Part shown: positions 34,701 through 45,271 of the stretch, piece after piece
How positions within the stretch are numbered: the first letter of the stretch is position 1
Layout: every line of letters begins with the position of its first letter
Assembly: GCA_964017185.1 (NCBI GenBank)
Contig: OZ024871.1
Coordinates: 62,485,226 to 62,549,225 of the forward strand
Reading direction: 5' to 3'
DNA length: 64,000 nt
DNA from: Rugalucina vietnamica
Taxonomy: Eukaryota > Mollusca > Bivalvia > Lucinida > Lucinidae
Made by a program: the position numbers and the translations under genes
The notes under the pieces: model-generated
What the model saw: only the letters and a program-made list of their open reading frames with translations
What the model was told of the DNA's origin: nothing
Database searches by the model: none

Positions 34701-37700
34701 TAATAGCAAATAAAAATAATTGTTAGATCCTTTGGAAGCAGTAAAACATTGAAAGCGAGAAGATGGGCCATATTGTACAATTTCGGGTAATGAACCTTCG
34801 TCAGTGACCCTTTACAAAACTGGCAGCGAAAGCCAGACATTTTTTCTGCAATTTCAAAAATTTACATCGGTGTAGTCTAAATCAAAGACTTGTATTCCCA
34901 AAGGGGCCAAATAATCATTATACTGTTAAGAAGATGATTCTTAACGTACAATATATTTGAAACACTCCAAATATATTCACTGATCCCAAAGGATCAAAAG
35001 AAAAATATAATCTGCACTATAGATGATGTACGGGGAGACTTTTTAGGGCCACCACACGGCACAACACCAGCTGCAGTAATAGCAAATAAAAATAATTGCC
35101 CCAAATAATTGCCCCAAGCCTCTCTATCTATGAGAAGAGTGCTTCCGTCTGCACTGAGCGATGTGGTGGCTCCAGAACTCTTTGGGTAAAAATTTTTTTT
35201 CAGTGCATCATGAAATTTCTTATATCCTTTCTGTCCACAGACGACTGAATTTCTTCCTTTTTTTCTTTCTTAGCCAGGAATCTTGCATGCCACTAAGCTC
35301 GGTCAGGACTGTCTTTTCTCACCCATCAGACAAGCATATCCCATTTTGTGCCTGTCCTAGATTATTCTGTCTCAGTACAAGTATATTTTAGCTGCGTCAA
35401 AATGTCATTCATTTCTGTATTTGGCCAATAGAAATGTGCATATTTATGTTAACTACCATATAAGGAAGTGATAAGCTGGGTGTCAGTGACAAAAATTACC
35501 ATCTAAGTGTTAATTTCATCAAATTTGCAGGAGTAACTGTAGTCTGCTACTTTGATAGAAATCTCAAAATTTAATTTTGCTGAGCATGGTATGTACAAAA
35601 CATATTTTTTGTAAGGTTAGTACATATACAAAATTGTATTTATTTTTTTTTACTGTTAATTTGCATATTGTTTTATGTAAAAATGCCTGCCTGAACAGCA
35701 CTTGAATAAAATATAATGGTTTGATCCTTTGCAAGCAGTAAAAACTTTCAAAGGGAGATAGTATGGACTATATTGCGCAATTTCGGGTAATGAACCCTCA
35801 TCAGTAGCCCTTTTAAACCGGCAACGAACGCCAGACTATTGTGCTGCAATTTCGAGAATTTACACGAGGAGTCTATATCAAAGACATATTCCTAAATTGG
35901 ATCAAATAATTAAAAATTGCTTAGAAGTATGTGTCTAAACGTGAGTGGTTTGAACACTCTGAATATCTTTACTGATCTCAAAGGACCGAAATAAAAATAT
36001 AATCTGCACTATGGATGATGTACGGGGAGACTTTTTACGGCCGCCACACGGCACAACACCAGCTGCAGTAATAGCAAATAAAATATAATGGTTTGATCCT
36101 TTGCAAGCAGTAAAAACTTTCAAAGGGAGATAGTATGGACTATATTGCGCAATTTCGGGTAATGAACCCTCATCAGTAGCCCTTTTAAACCGGCAACGAA
36201 CGCCAGACTATTGTGCTGCAATTTCGAGAATTTACACGAGGAGTCTATATCAAAGACATATTCCTAAATTGGATCAAATAATTAAAAATTGCTTAGAAGT
36301 ATGTGTCTAAACGTGAGTGGTTTGAACACTCTGAATATCTTTACTGATCTCAAAGGACCGAAATAAAAATATAATCTGCACTATGGATGATGTACGGGGA
36401 GACTTTTTACGGCCGCCACACGGCACAACACCAGCTGCAGTAATAGCAAATAAAATATAAAATATAATGGCAAATAAATATAATGGCAAATAAAATATAA
36501 TGACTCTGAAGCCTTTCAGAGTCAAAATGGTTTAAGTTATGGGTGAGAAAATAATCAATGATGGTGTTGAGGCATCAACAAGGAAATCTAAGGCCCGTAT
36601 GAGACTCGAATAATCTAAAAACTTGCCTGAGATTTCATTGTCTCGGCCTCAACCCCATCATAGATTCTTTTACCTCGAACCTAAGTGATACAAGTCACAT
36701 GGCGACCATTTCGTCGACTCAATGAATCAGTAAGTCATATGAAAATCGTATAAACTATGAGTGAAAAATGCGAAAAATATGCAAACTTCAACTTAACTGT
36801 CAGAGCATGAGAAATGTCAAAATTGTACCAAGGTTTTAATTCACATACAAAAACGTTATAGTAAGGAAAGACTGTACAGAGACAAGGCTGAACCAGGCCG
36901 TATATGTTTGAACATAAACGCTGTTGATATGTACATGTAGGTGTAAAACTGGTTTTATGTAGATTCCTATCTTGATTCAAAAAGATATTTCTTTTTAAAC
37001 ATGTTAAAAGTGCTCGTCACTTTTTGTTCTTTTATTTAATATTGTAATATATAATGCATTAGAAACCAAAGTGATACATGTAGATGGATGTATCTTACTG
37101 CAGCTGTTCTGTGACCACCGCAGTTTAAGGTGTGACAGTATACAGCATAACAACATGATTTAGTGCATTTTTCCTTGTGACAGTGTATGGCACTGCATAA
37201 CAAATATGATATATAACCATTATGTAACACTATCTTATTGATAATGATCTGTACAATGTAATAAAGTTTTCAGAAGATGAGACTTTAAAGTTGAATTAAG
37301 TGATAAACGACACTTGGATATCACTTTCAGACGCATAAAGATAGACTAACAAGATCAGTCTGGTGTTCACTCACAATATTTAGCATGGAGTTATGAATAA
37401 GATGAACCATGTCGTGAGAAACCTGTCTTCGGTGTTTCCAAGGGGAAACAAGACGGGCTGTGCAACCACAGCAGAGGACTAGATATTTGAACTTACGGAT
37501 CTAAGGATAAGTTTGATTGAACTATTCATGAACTGAAATCAAAGGCACTGAACAACTGCACATGTGTGTACAGCTGAGCTGAATCTTATTTTTCACATAG
37601 GTAAACAGTAGGATTTCTCATGATTCGGCTCGAATGATAAATGCTTCTTTGCATTATGCATTTTAATTCATTCGTCTGTTAAAGGCGTAAATGACATCGT

Positions 37701-40700
37701 GCTTAAATTATTTAGGATAAAGCTGTACTGCGTCCTTTTCAAGTGCAAGAGAGAGACATGCCATAACATTTTAGACCGCCTAAATTATTTAAGTGTTCAC
37801 TTCCGGTTTTGTTTATTTAGGACTTTCAATCAATATGATAATTATGTGACATGGATGGTATAGCCTAATTTTGCCCTCGCGCGAGGTTCTAGATCTACAA
37901 GAATACTAAATATCAGACTATAAATATATATATGAATTTCACATTGCTACCAATTGTACTTTGAAGTGATTTTTCAGTTGTAAGCTGATACGTTTTCTTT
38001 AGACCAACATACATATTGTTGTGCCCCGATGATTAATTAATTATTTTGGCAATTAAAGTGCAAATAAAAAGCTATAAGCAACCGCAGATGTGCCTTAAAC
38101 AATAATGTCGTTTCATTATTATAGCCTTTTTACTGCAAGTTATTATATCAACACGCATTTTAATGCAGTTTAATAGGAGTTTTAGACATTTATGCACTCA
38201 AATGTGCAGAAGACCATTCAATCGTTTAATAATATATGCATGGTAATATCAATTACAGATAACATCACGCATAACTCCTGTTTTGTTCATCTCCGTTTAT
38301 ATTAATCTCTAGTAAAAATGCAATTCAAATATTGTGCATCATAATGCACATCATTGTAAATGCTCCTTAGTGTTGTGAATGAAGTTTGAGAAAATATTGT
38401 CCATTGCACACCTCTACTATGCACGTGTTGATTTTAATTTGGTAAGATGAAAAATACATTGTTACAGGTGTTTAAGTAGTACATTATCCTAGGTGATACA
38501 TAAAATCGGGATTCCTGTAAGGTGTTCCCTTGTAATTGCTTTTTGATAGTTTTCCATGTTCAAATACGTAGCCTAGGAGACCAAATAGGACCTCGCATTT
38601 AAAAAAGGCCCAATGTAATCATTTATATAAACCTATCGATGCTTTGTGTCAAGATTTGAGGGTTCAGAAGACCTCGTATATTGGCGTGGTAGCAGCCAGA
38701 GTATGGGGTCCTTTAGCTCATAGCTACTATTGCTCTGTCTGATGTCCGTTTGACTGATAATATAGGAAGGGAAAAGATATATATAACACGAACTCCGCGG
38801 AGGTCGATATCGCACCTGCATCGGTCAAAGTCAACAGGCCGTAAAATACAGTTTAAGGGCACCGGGTCAATGTGCGTGCTTGAAGGGCATGTCAAGGACA
38901 ATTACTATGCAAGGTTTCAGATTCGCAGCTATCTCTGATGTCGAGAAAACCAAACTTCGACGTAAAAATTTTCAAAGTCAGTGGACCGTGAAATATAGGT
39001 CAAGGGCACCGGGTTAAGGTGCGTGCTTAAAGGGTATGTCAAGGACAATTACTATGCAAGGTTTCAGACTTGCAGCTATCTCTAGTGTTGAGAAAACCAA
39101 ACTTTGACGTAAAAATTAACAAAGTAAGTGGACCGTGAAATATAGGTCAAGGCCACCGGGTTAAGATGCGTGCTTGAAGGGTATGTCAAGGACAATTACT
39201 ATGCAAGGTTTCAGACTCGCAGCTATCTCTGATGTCGAGAAAACCAAACTTCGACGTAAAAATTTTCAAAGTCAGTGGACCGTGAAATATAGGTCAAGGG
39301 CACCGGGTTAAGGTGCGTGCTTAAAGGGTATGTCAAGGACAATTACTATGCAAGGTTTCAGACTCGCAGCTATCTCTGATGTCGAGAAAACCAAACTTCG
39401 ACGTAAATGTTGACAAAACTTCGACGTAAAAATTTTCAAAGTCGGTGGACCGTGAAATATAGGTCAAAGCCACCGGGTTAAGGTGCGTGCTTGAAGGGTA
39501 TGTCAGGAACAATTATTATGCAAGGTTTCAGACTCGCAGCTATCTCTGATGTCGAGAAAACCAAACTTCGACGTAAATGTTGACGGACGGACGGACGGAC
39601 GAACGGACGGACAGAAATTTGGACTCCTATATTGCACCCTGCTATAAGCAGGTGCGATAAAAAGAAATAAAAATGCAAGACAACAAAGTTCACGCCATTA
39701 CCAAATTCGTTGTTTTGTTAAGAATTGTATGCGATTTTTATTTGGTGAAAAGTCAAGGTAATCAAAAGCAAATTTGAACGTACATAAATACTGAACAAAA
39801 AAGAAACGCAACAATAGGCCACCGAGGATTTTTGAGTTTAAGGTAAAACGTTGATAGTGTCAGGTCTGTTGATGTATGATTCCAATTAGTGGTACATTAG
39901 GGAATATCATGCAAAAAAAAACAAACTGATTTTCATTTTAATAAAAATTGAATGAGAATTTTTGACGTCTTAAATAGTGCAAATCGGAAAAGATTTGCTC
40001 TGCACATGCGCACACTTTTGACTCTCAAAAGCATCAAGAAACAATGTCAGCTGCACCCTAATTAAAATTCATGAAAAAGAAATAAAGTTCCATGACACAC
40101 AAGCTCGTGATTAAAAATCCCTATATGTTTAATTGAAAGGGGGATAATTTTACTCCTTTTATTTCTTTAACGCGTGAGTTATCTGCTGAGTGGTACATTG
40201 TGATTTTGAATGGGTGTTTATAGCGAATTTAAATCGTACCATTATTTTAATGCTTGCGCATGCGCACTGTGTGGTATACTACTTTCAGCATGCACACGGT
40301 CGGCGTCGCATAACTCGTAAACATTCATTAAAATGAAAATCGGTTTCTTGCATTCGGAAGCCTGACTACTAATGCAGAAGTAGAAAATGCAATTTCTGTT
40401 TGTATCATAGCTTGCTCAAAATTTAGTGGAATATAATCGTTGCGTTTCTTTTTGGTTCAGTATATATATTTTGGAATTTGACCTAGATAACTGTAGACAC
40501 ATTTATCTTGCATGCATTATGCATTTGCTTATATAGCATAATTTTCCCAGTCATATAAACTTTTGACTCTACTCCAGGCTACGAATAGATATTTTTTGTA
40601 AAATTTATTGTATGACCCTTCTAGCTAAGTGTATTTACAAACACAATTCTGTGTCATTGTTTTCTGTATGTGTGCATAAAGTTAGATGGACATGAACCGC

Positions 40701-41540
40701 ATCAGAAAGTATTATTATATCAAATTATGACAACAGTAGCCTAAAAGTTTTTTTTTCTGCAACATCCTTTCTCATATGTCTACTTCTGCATTCTCTCAGT
40801 GAATATGAATTATCGTACCAATGTACAGCATTTTGCTTTCGCTCTTTTTTAGATTTATAATTCTTTTATTTAATGTACGTACATGTATAATCATTCTACA
40901 TCATGTATGCTGTTCAAATGATTTCGAATTAAAATATCTTTTAACCACTCAATACACTTGATTGAATACATGACTTAAGTACATACAATTTCATTTGCCA
41001 ATTGTTCTAGATTGGGTACCAGGTTATTTTTACATTACGAAAACACGCCCATGCAATATACAACGATGTTTTCAGCTGTAAAAATTAAAAATTTCACCAG
41101 AAAAAAAAAGATATTTTTAATAGTTTTGCTCAAAACATACATTGTGTACTAACGAGTACCCACAATGTATGTTTTGGATCAAAAATAAGAAAATTAGATA
41201 TACCCCTGCAAACCCCAGTTTTTCTATATAAAAGTGGGGTTTGCAGGAGTATACATTTGACGGACATGTTTTCCTGATGGCCAAGAAACTACCATACCTG
41301 TACATACGAGCATACATGTTTCCTTCCACAGTATCTGTATCTTCTATAGTCATATTGCACTCTCTCTGAGTCGTCCGACCAGCCCTTAAAGCTCTCCCTA
41401 AACAGGTCAATGGGGTCTCTGTCCGCCTCTCTACCATGGAAGTAGTTCATGTTTTGGCCCCACTGGTTGTCTGGGCGGCTGATGTATTCACATTTCTGGG
41501 CCCATTCTGCTGCCGCGTGAGCCACTGCATGGTTCCACGT
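23787..41540 (-). CDS. double CAP-domain protein with an Arg/Glu-rich helix, 11 exons, N-terminus missing
   Basis: Eleven exons (listed separately), all bounded by AG/GT signals, join in phase to 1533 nt: 510 residues plus TAA. Residues 1-152 are a first CAP domain (WNHAVAHAAAEWAQKC, WGQNM, VGCA..TC, LLVCFYTP) closed by a cysteine hinge (KRCDACPSGTRCVDYLC). Residues 153-300 are a Ser/Pro- and Arg-containing linker. Residues 300-380 are Arg/Glu-rich, like a single alpha-helix or coiled coil. Residues 380-510 are a second CAP domain (AHNLLRQEVGARAL, AWNSRLERWAKYVIRC, YNWGAEG, LTQMACAALHC). CAP proteins are usually secreted, binding sterols, lipids or partner proteins. The metal-site His/Glu tetrad appears lost in both domains, so a binding or structural role is more likely than catalysis (inference). 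The exon with the start of CAP1 and any signal peptide is not identified. Introns contain LINEs, MITEs and a minisatellite. Confidence 0.8.
24087..24206 (-). CDS. CAP gene exon 10: CAP2 middle
   Basis: 120 nt, phase 0 both ends; acceptor TTCACTTCACAG, donor ATC|GTAAGT. Encodes GQDIYNVVYNWGAEGNDVRR, then RYGCRTPYDKSRCNHNTI. Confidence 0.8.
24469..24573 (-). CDS. CAP gene exon 9: CAP2 second helix
   Basis: 105 nt, phase 0 both ends; acceptor TATTTTCAAG, donor GCG|GTAAGT. Encodes AWNSRLERWAKYVIRC and TAYTNFGKAEA, aligning with the W-(D/N)..L...A......C block and the position of GEN. Confidence 0.8.
24745..25575 (-). mobile_element. LINE fragment, relative of 1-991, inside a CAP-gene intron
   Basis: Minus strand encodes LFADDCVC with an in-frame stop right after, KLQKDIDLLGSWARKIG, then LLYKGLKGKARIPIDDLIPK and FFPQTIRDWNDLPDP. 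Several stops and frameshifts make it a dead copy. An 18 bp stretch (CCAGGACTGGGTGCAC) is locally duplicated near 25152-25185. Confidence 0.85.
25651..25730 (-). CDS. CAP gene exon 8: CAP2 first helix
   Basis: 80 nt; acceptor TTTATTACAG, donor CTG|GTAGGT. Encodes ELTGEEQFFIISAHNLLRQE then VGARAL, the classic HN..R start of a CAP domain. Confidence 0.8.
26714..26950 (-). CDS. CAP gene exon 7: Arg/Glu-rich helix
   Basis: 237 nt. A TACTAAC branch-point match stands ~20 nt before acceptor CGTTCCAAG. The donor GAAG|GTTGAT is weak but its phase joins exactly to the next exon; read-through would hit TGA at once (26709-26711), giving a possible shorter isoform. The product is dominated by R and E with some Q, Y and L (RERQRRIRERYEAERRRNEE), compatible with a long charged single helix. 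Confidence 0.75.
27244..27420 (-). CDS. CAP gene exon 6: basic segment
   Basis: 177 nt; acceptor CTCTACAG, donor GAA|GTAGGT. Encodes REESQDIKRIARLERRRQRK, HPRRKQAELVDTPITIAEG and KTENASGR. A weaker alternative donor (GTGTTA) lies 4 nt downstream, but only GTAGGT fits the phase of the next exon's pyrimidine-rich acceptor. Confidence 0.7.
27658..27815 (-). CDS. CAP gene exon 5: linker
   Basis: 158 nt; acceptor TATTGCAG, donor CAG|GTAATA. Encodes SSNRQSENRQESGRSNFYSE, then PDSYVGPLTDSNSPT and IPFP. Disordered in character. Confidence 0.75.
28194..28302 (-). CDS. CAP gene exon 4: Ser/Pro linker
   Basis: 109 nt; acceptor TTTCTATGCAG, donor CAG|GTAGGA. Only one frame is open: RFGTSSTDTRPLPSLGAPAL to RDTVMPD. 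Both phases match the neighbouring exons. Confidence 0.75.
28303..29772. other. intron of the CAP gene, no gene recognised
   Basis: Contains a ~100-codon plus-strand ORF at 28608-28919 with mixed composition and no recognisable domain, plus AT-rich filler. Probably an old unclassified repeat. Confidence 0.35.
29773..29864 (-). CDS. CAP gene exon 3: CAP1 end and cysteine hinge
   Basis: 92 nt; acceptor TTTATTCCAG, donor CAG|GTACTT. Completes Trp from the previous exon, then VNIVGNEVFIPQ and KRCDACPSGTRCVDYLCS. The GN....P then C..CP.GT.C....C pattern is what follows CAP domains in many secreted family members. Confidence 0.8.
30225..31500. repeat. intronic minisatellite, 45 bp core units with degenerate flanks
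   Basis: Core units at about 30930-31170 repeat every 45 bp (CCTTACAATGGAGTATAAAC then AATCACTTTGGGATTCTCTG). Because 45 is a multiple of three, several frames stay open, which explains the 80-185 codon ORFs here. Flanking units from ~30225 and up to 31500 are longer (~55-65 bp) and diverged. On the gene strand each unit contains TATACTCCATTGTAAGG, matching the CAP exon 2 end and donor (TATACTCCATG|GTAAGG). Confidence 0.9.
31478..31599 (-). CDS. CAP gene exon 2: CAP1 VGC and C-x-Y-x-P signature
   Basis: 122 nt; acceptor TTGTTTCAG, donor ATG|GTAAGG. Encodes LIAADVQEVGCALVTCP and KLLVCFYTP, the CAP end signature. Phase 2 at the 3' end. Its last ~50 nt resemble units of the adjacent intronic minisatellite. 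Confidence 0.85.
31743..32566. mobile_element. mariner-like MITE, 824 bp, in the large CAP-gene intron
   Basis: TIRs CTTATCCGCAAAAGAAACGC and GCGTTTCTTTTGCGAATAAG (one mismatch) with flanking TA. An A-run of about 32 bases follows the left TIR. No transposase. Confidence 0.75.
32780..35400 (-). mobile_element. second LINE family (CR1/RTE-like), degenerate and interrupted
   Basis: Minus-strand pieces in order: a pre-RT segment at 35085-35400 (VDRKDIRNF..ALKK and LSADGSTLLIDREAW readings), RWTEHFNSVLNRSS at ~34260-34330, then RT core (SQSGFRKDRGTIAM, FVDLAKAFDTVSRGGL, KNGVKQVCGMAPTLFSMMFS), then thumb (YKFTYAGNTLSRAVHIDDVV, LKVYKAMVLPTLLYACETWT) and a C-terminal RIGxVSHQRTH knuckle. Frameshifts separate the blocks and the FADD block is not intact. 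A dimeric repeat at 34337-35084 interrupts it. Confidence 0.85.
34337..35084. repeat. head-to-tail dimer, ~375 bp unit, inside the LINE
   Basis: Two nearly identical copies in direct orientation, each starting AATAATTGTTAGATCCTTTG and ending CAGCTGCAGTAATAGCAAAT. It splits the LINE reading between LLIDREAW and RWTEHF. Confidence 0.85.
35708..36455. repeat. second head-to-tail dimer of the same family
   Basis: Two almost identical ~372 bp copies starting ATAATGGTTTGATCCTTTGC and ending CAGCTGCAGTAATAGCAAAT. More diverged from the dimer at 34337-35084 than its own halves are from each other. The duplicated minus ORF (ITAAGVVPCGGRKKSPRTS) is a repeat frame. Confidence 0.85.
36456..38805. other. 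intron of the CAP gene, no exon recognised
   Basis: AT-rich. Short ATAAAATATAATGGCAA repeats at 36456-36500. No convincing splice-bounded frame on the minus strand was found. Confidence 0.35.
38806..39660 (+). mobile_element. TIR element with ~150 bp internal tandem units
   Basis: Begins ATCGCACCTGC and ends GCAGGTGCGAT. Between are about five units containing GTCAAGGACAATTACTATGC, CGCAGCTATCTCTGATGTCG and GTGGACCGTGAAATATAGGT, followed by a GACGGACGGACGG run. Same plan as the element at 4191-6160 with different sequence. No coding capacity. Confidence 0.8.
39791..40460. mobile_element. mariner-like MITE, 670 bp
   Basis: TIRs CTGAACAAAAAAGAAACGCA and TGCGTTTCTTTTTGGTTCAG flanked by TA (39789-39790 and 40461-40462). 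No transposase ORF. Confidence 0.8.
41125..41252. repeat. two adjacent hairpins next to CAP exon 1
   Basis: First: CAAAACATACATTGTG with its complement ~15 nt on. Second: CCTGCAAACCCCA answered by TGGGGTTTGCAGG. They sit 45-170 nt past the donor of exon 41298-41540, in its intron. Confidence 0.75.
41298..41540 (-). CDS. CAP gene exon 1 of those found: CAP1 core
   Basis: 243 nt, phase 0 at both ends; acceptor TTCCTATTATATAG, donor CAG|GTATGG. Encodes TWNHAVAHAAAEWAQKC, then DNQWGQNMNYF, DLFRESFKGW and CGRKHVCSYVQ. This aligns with CAP from the WN helix to the strand before the usual H-[FY]-T-Q-V-V-W. Confidence 0.85.
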
Positions 41541-44500
41541 CTATATAATAGGAAAAAAAACAACAACATTTTGAATAATACGATCATAACACCACAATGA
41601 TATACTTTTAGGAAAAGGAAACTTAAGTTTTCAACTTTACACATTGTTTTCTTATTTTAGATTGATTTTGAATAAAACCAGTTTGTATCTTTTGATTGTG
41701 GCAGTGTGCAATTTCTGTTTCACATTTCGCATTTTAAATTTTGGATTCCGTCAAATGCAACAGAGTTACGTCATTTTGGCGTTTTCTTCCCGAACAGCAT
41801 TCGATGCCATGATTGGTACCGTTTTCGCTAAATGTAAAATAAACACTATAAACGTCAGGTCTGCAGGTCCGATTTATTTTATTTTGTAAGCAGACGTTTT
41901 ATTAGAATATCAGCAAATGATGTGCCCATTTATTCAATGATTGACCCCGCCTTTCAATTAAAAACAAGAATCACCGACATTTCAAACGTCAATGTGACAG
42001 TCATTTGATCGGTCGTTTTTGCTCATGCTAAAAACTGCTTGCAGTGCAGAAATCAATACCATATCACGATTTAAAAAAAAAGAAAAATAATTCTGCAACA
42101 CAGAAGGATGCAGAAAGAATGGCCATGTTAATGACGTTTATTTGAATGGCCACGTAAGAGGTTTTCGACGCATGACGTTATCTATTGACAACTGTTTTAA
42201 GCTGTACGAGTATATAGTATGTTGTGTTTTATACAGATTTATAGTTCTTTTGTGCGCCATACACCAAATCCTTTTATTTGATAAATGAACTTGAACACCA
42301 GGATTTTGACCATTGCATCAAACGTTGACCCTAGACAGTCCCTTCGGCAAATCTATTCTTTTTTGACCAACCCACATTGTAACAGAAATGATGTTGTACG
42401 CAAATTTCATAACAAGAAACAAAACTTTTGAATTGGTTCAATGCAGGAACTTTCTAAAGACAAGACTTATGTTTCTAGTTCCTTTCAGTATATTTGACTG
42501 TATTTTAAATGAATTGCGAAATTACAAGACAAATAGTGGATAGATCAGGGTAATAATGAGAGATTGTGGTCTGGGGGATGAGGAGATTGTGGATAAGCCT
42601 GATATGCGTATCTCTGACTTTTATATGTTCATTTTGGCTTGAACAGCCGTGACAAAGTGTTTTGTATATTAATGCACGTACATGCATGCTTATTTTATAT
42701 GGGAAAATGGTTGCACTTTTTCCCTATGTAACGGAACCATTTTATGTAATTTCCTGCACTTTGATATTTGTTTGTGAATTACGAGTGTCACAGTGTTATT
42801 TAGTCATATATTAGTAGATCAAATATTTGAATTGAAATATTTAATCAAATGTTATCAAATATTTGAATTGAAATATTTAATCAAATGTTTAAATTCCTAT
42901 GCTAAAAATTTCGTCTGTATAACACCTTTCTTCAAAAATATTTTGTCCACTTACTAAAGCGGATTACAGAACATGAATTGATAATTATAATCAAACAATT
43001 TACCAAAACTTCAACTAACTTGCAGCTAACCACCGTGTATCGGCCGTATACACGGCCACGGTAGAAAGAAAGAGTAGAACCCCATACCAAAACAACAATG
43101 ACAGCCCCAGAACGAACGGTATGAACAAGCGAATGAGTAAACAAAAGTAAGTTAAAGGAAATAGCTTCTTTCTTGGGTATTCATAGGTTTTATATTGTCC
43201 ACAGAACGAACGGTATGAACAAGTCAATGAGTAGACAAAAGTAACTGGATAGCCCCCTTAAAGGAAATGGATTTTATATTTTCAAAAAGAGTTGTTGTGG
43301 CTTATGTCATCTTTTACCTTACAATTTCATTTCCTAGTATTGCTGAGCTTGTTTACCTTTAGAGTTATTAGTATTGACATGAAATGTTTTTGGTTACTCC
43401 GTCAAATTGAAACTGAAAGTTTAAGTCTACAGTTTAACTTAAACTCCAGTAATAAAAGTCACTGTTAATGCTTGTGCAATATGATCGACAAGTTGATCGG
43501 TTATCATTATTTCAGAGGGGAGTATCTCATCTCTGCAGTGCGGGACAATAGCCTACTAAATGACTAGACCTCTGATACCTCTGATTATTTTGGCCATTTC
43601 ATCCGAAATATGGCTTTCCTCTACCATAGGTTTTCAGTTGCCTCCTGAGCTCTGTTTTCATTCAGATGAAGATGCCCAGTGGCTTGCCAGTTATAATTTG
43701 ATGAAAATTTATTAAATGTACTTAATACATGTACGAGTATTTCTTTACGAAAAAAAAAATAATGAAAATAAATTCCGAAAATGAAAGATATTCACATCTA
43801 TGCTAGAAGCATCAGCTATATATGATTATCGAATTGATGTGTATATTATCATAGATTTTTTGTTACTCATGATGTATGTCTTGTTAATCGTTCACAGGCA
43901 TACTAGAGTGTTAATGCATCTATTAATTGATCAGTTAATGGTCCCAAAAACTAGTTTGTATCTTTAATTCGCAAATGTCTAAACTGTTTTATCGATGAAC
44001 TTTTTAAACGTTTTATCTTAATATCTGATACTCGGGCCTACTTTTTGAAAGAAAGGCAGACATAAAGACAAAAAATGATTTATTAATTACGTGCCATTAA
44101 CACTGGGGTCGACTTGTGTGGTTTGATAACATTCCCATGCTATATTTCATTAACGTGTATATAAATTAGTTTGATGCTATCATTTTAACATAATATTAAA
44201 TATTGGATTTAATTTGAGTGTAAAATCTAAAGCTGATGCAAATATTATGCTCTTCTTAAAATTTTGGTGGGCTTACTATTCACAACGCTATACACTACAA
44301 ACTAGCACCCATATCGTTGTCGGAAGCTAGAGATTTACACAGACCTTTCGTCGTATGCACAGGGCGAGATATTTTATATGAAGTCGCGGATGAGCATGTA
44401 AATAGAACATTAACCGCTGGAGTGCTATGACATACGGGCCGAAAAGATATTGCCAAAAAATATTTACATTTCTGATGCAAAGTCTCAATGAATCTACAGA

Positions 44501-44749
44501 ATAGAAATGCGATTCATAGTTTCATGAACAACATCGTGTCACGCGACGTCACATGATCAAACTTGACGTCATAAAAACGTGGTTTTCACCAATGTGATTG
44601 GACGTTGTAAACGTCGCCGTTCCGCTGTTTGAACACACACTGAGTGTAAGTTCTCTGTTTGCTGGTAAATGTGACCTCCTTGATAATTTTTCAACAAGCG
44701 ATAGAGAGAAATGAATGTAAATATAAGCAATGAGTTTATTTTTTCTGAT

Positions 44750-44885
44750 ATTCATGAACCCCGAAGGGGAGGGGTTCATTCAATTTACATGCGATCCACT
44801 GTGGTTCATAGCTGATCATAGCTCCATGAACGAAGGGGTTCATTCACTTTGGTTCATAGCTCCATGAACACCAGAAAAATGAAAT
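44750..44885. repeat. repeat with GGTTCATAGCTCCATGAAC motifs
   Basis: CATGAACCCCGAAGGGG, GGTTCATTCA, CCACTGTGGTTCATAGCT and CCATGAAC followed by an AAATGAAA-TTTCTTAAATA block. The same order recurs at 55785-55882. The motifs are self-complementary. Confidence 0.65.
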
Positions 44886-45224
44886 TCATTTCTTAAATAA
44901 TTGCAATAAATAAAATATACCACAAATTAGAATAATTGCAATAAATAAAATATACCACAAATTCGAAAACACCTTATGCAAAGATCCTCAGATCCAAATC
45001 CGAGAAAGATCTTGCGCTGATGTTCTAATTCTTAATGCGAATATAAATAATGTTACAAATAATAAGGATGCTTGTTGTGTTTTAAGTTTAATATTTATCG
45101 TTGTGTTATGCACTGTATATTTGGGAGGCAAAGACGTGTGCACTAATTTTGCGCATGTGTGGTAAAACAATGATTGTGAGAGCTTCCATTTTATACACTT
45201 ATCAACATTATGTCTCTAGTGCAT

Positions 45225-45225
<1 letters not shown>

Positions 45226-45267
<42 letters not shown>
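45226..45267. repeat. poly(T) run, 42 bases
   Basis: Uninterrupted T run. It could be the A-tail of a minus-strand retroposed sequence, but no body was recognised beside it. Confidence 0.9.

Positions 45268-45271
<4 letters not shown>

Noticed and set aside
42505-42687. Minus-strand RLIHNLLIP as the missing CAP1 HN exon
   Set aside because: It lacks the Arg after HN, the spacing to the WN motif is too long and no good donor closes it.
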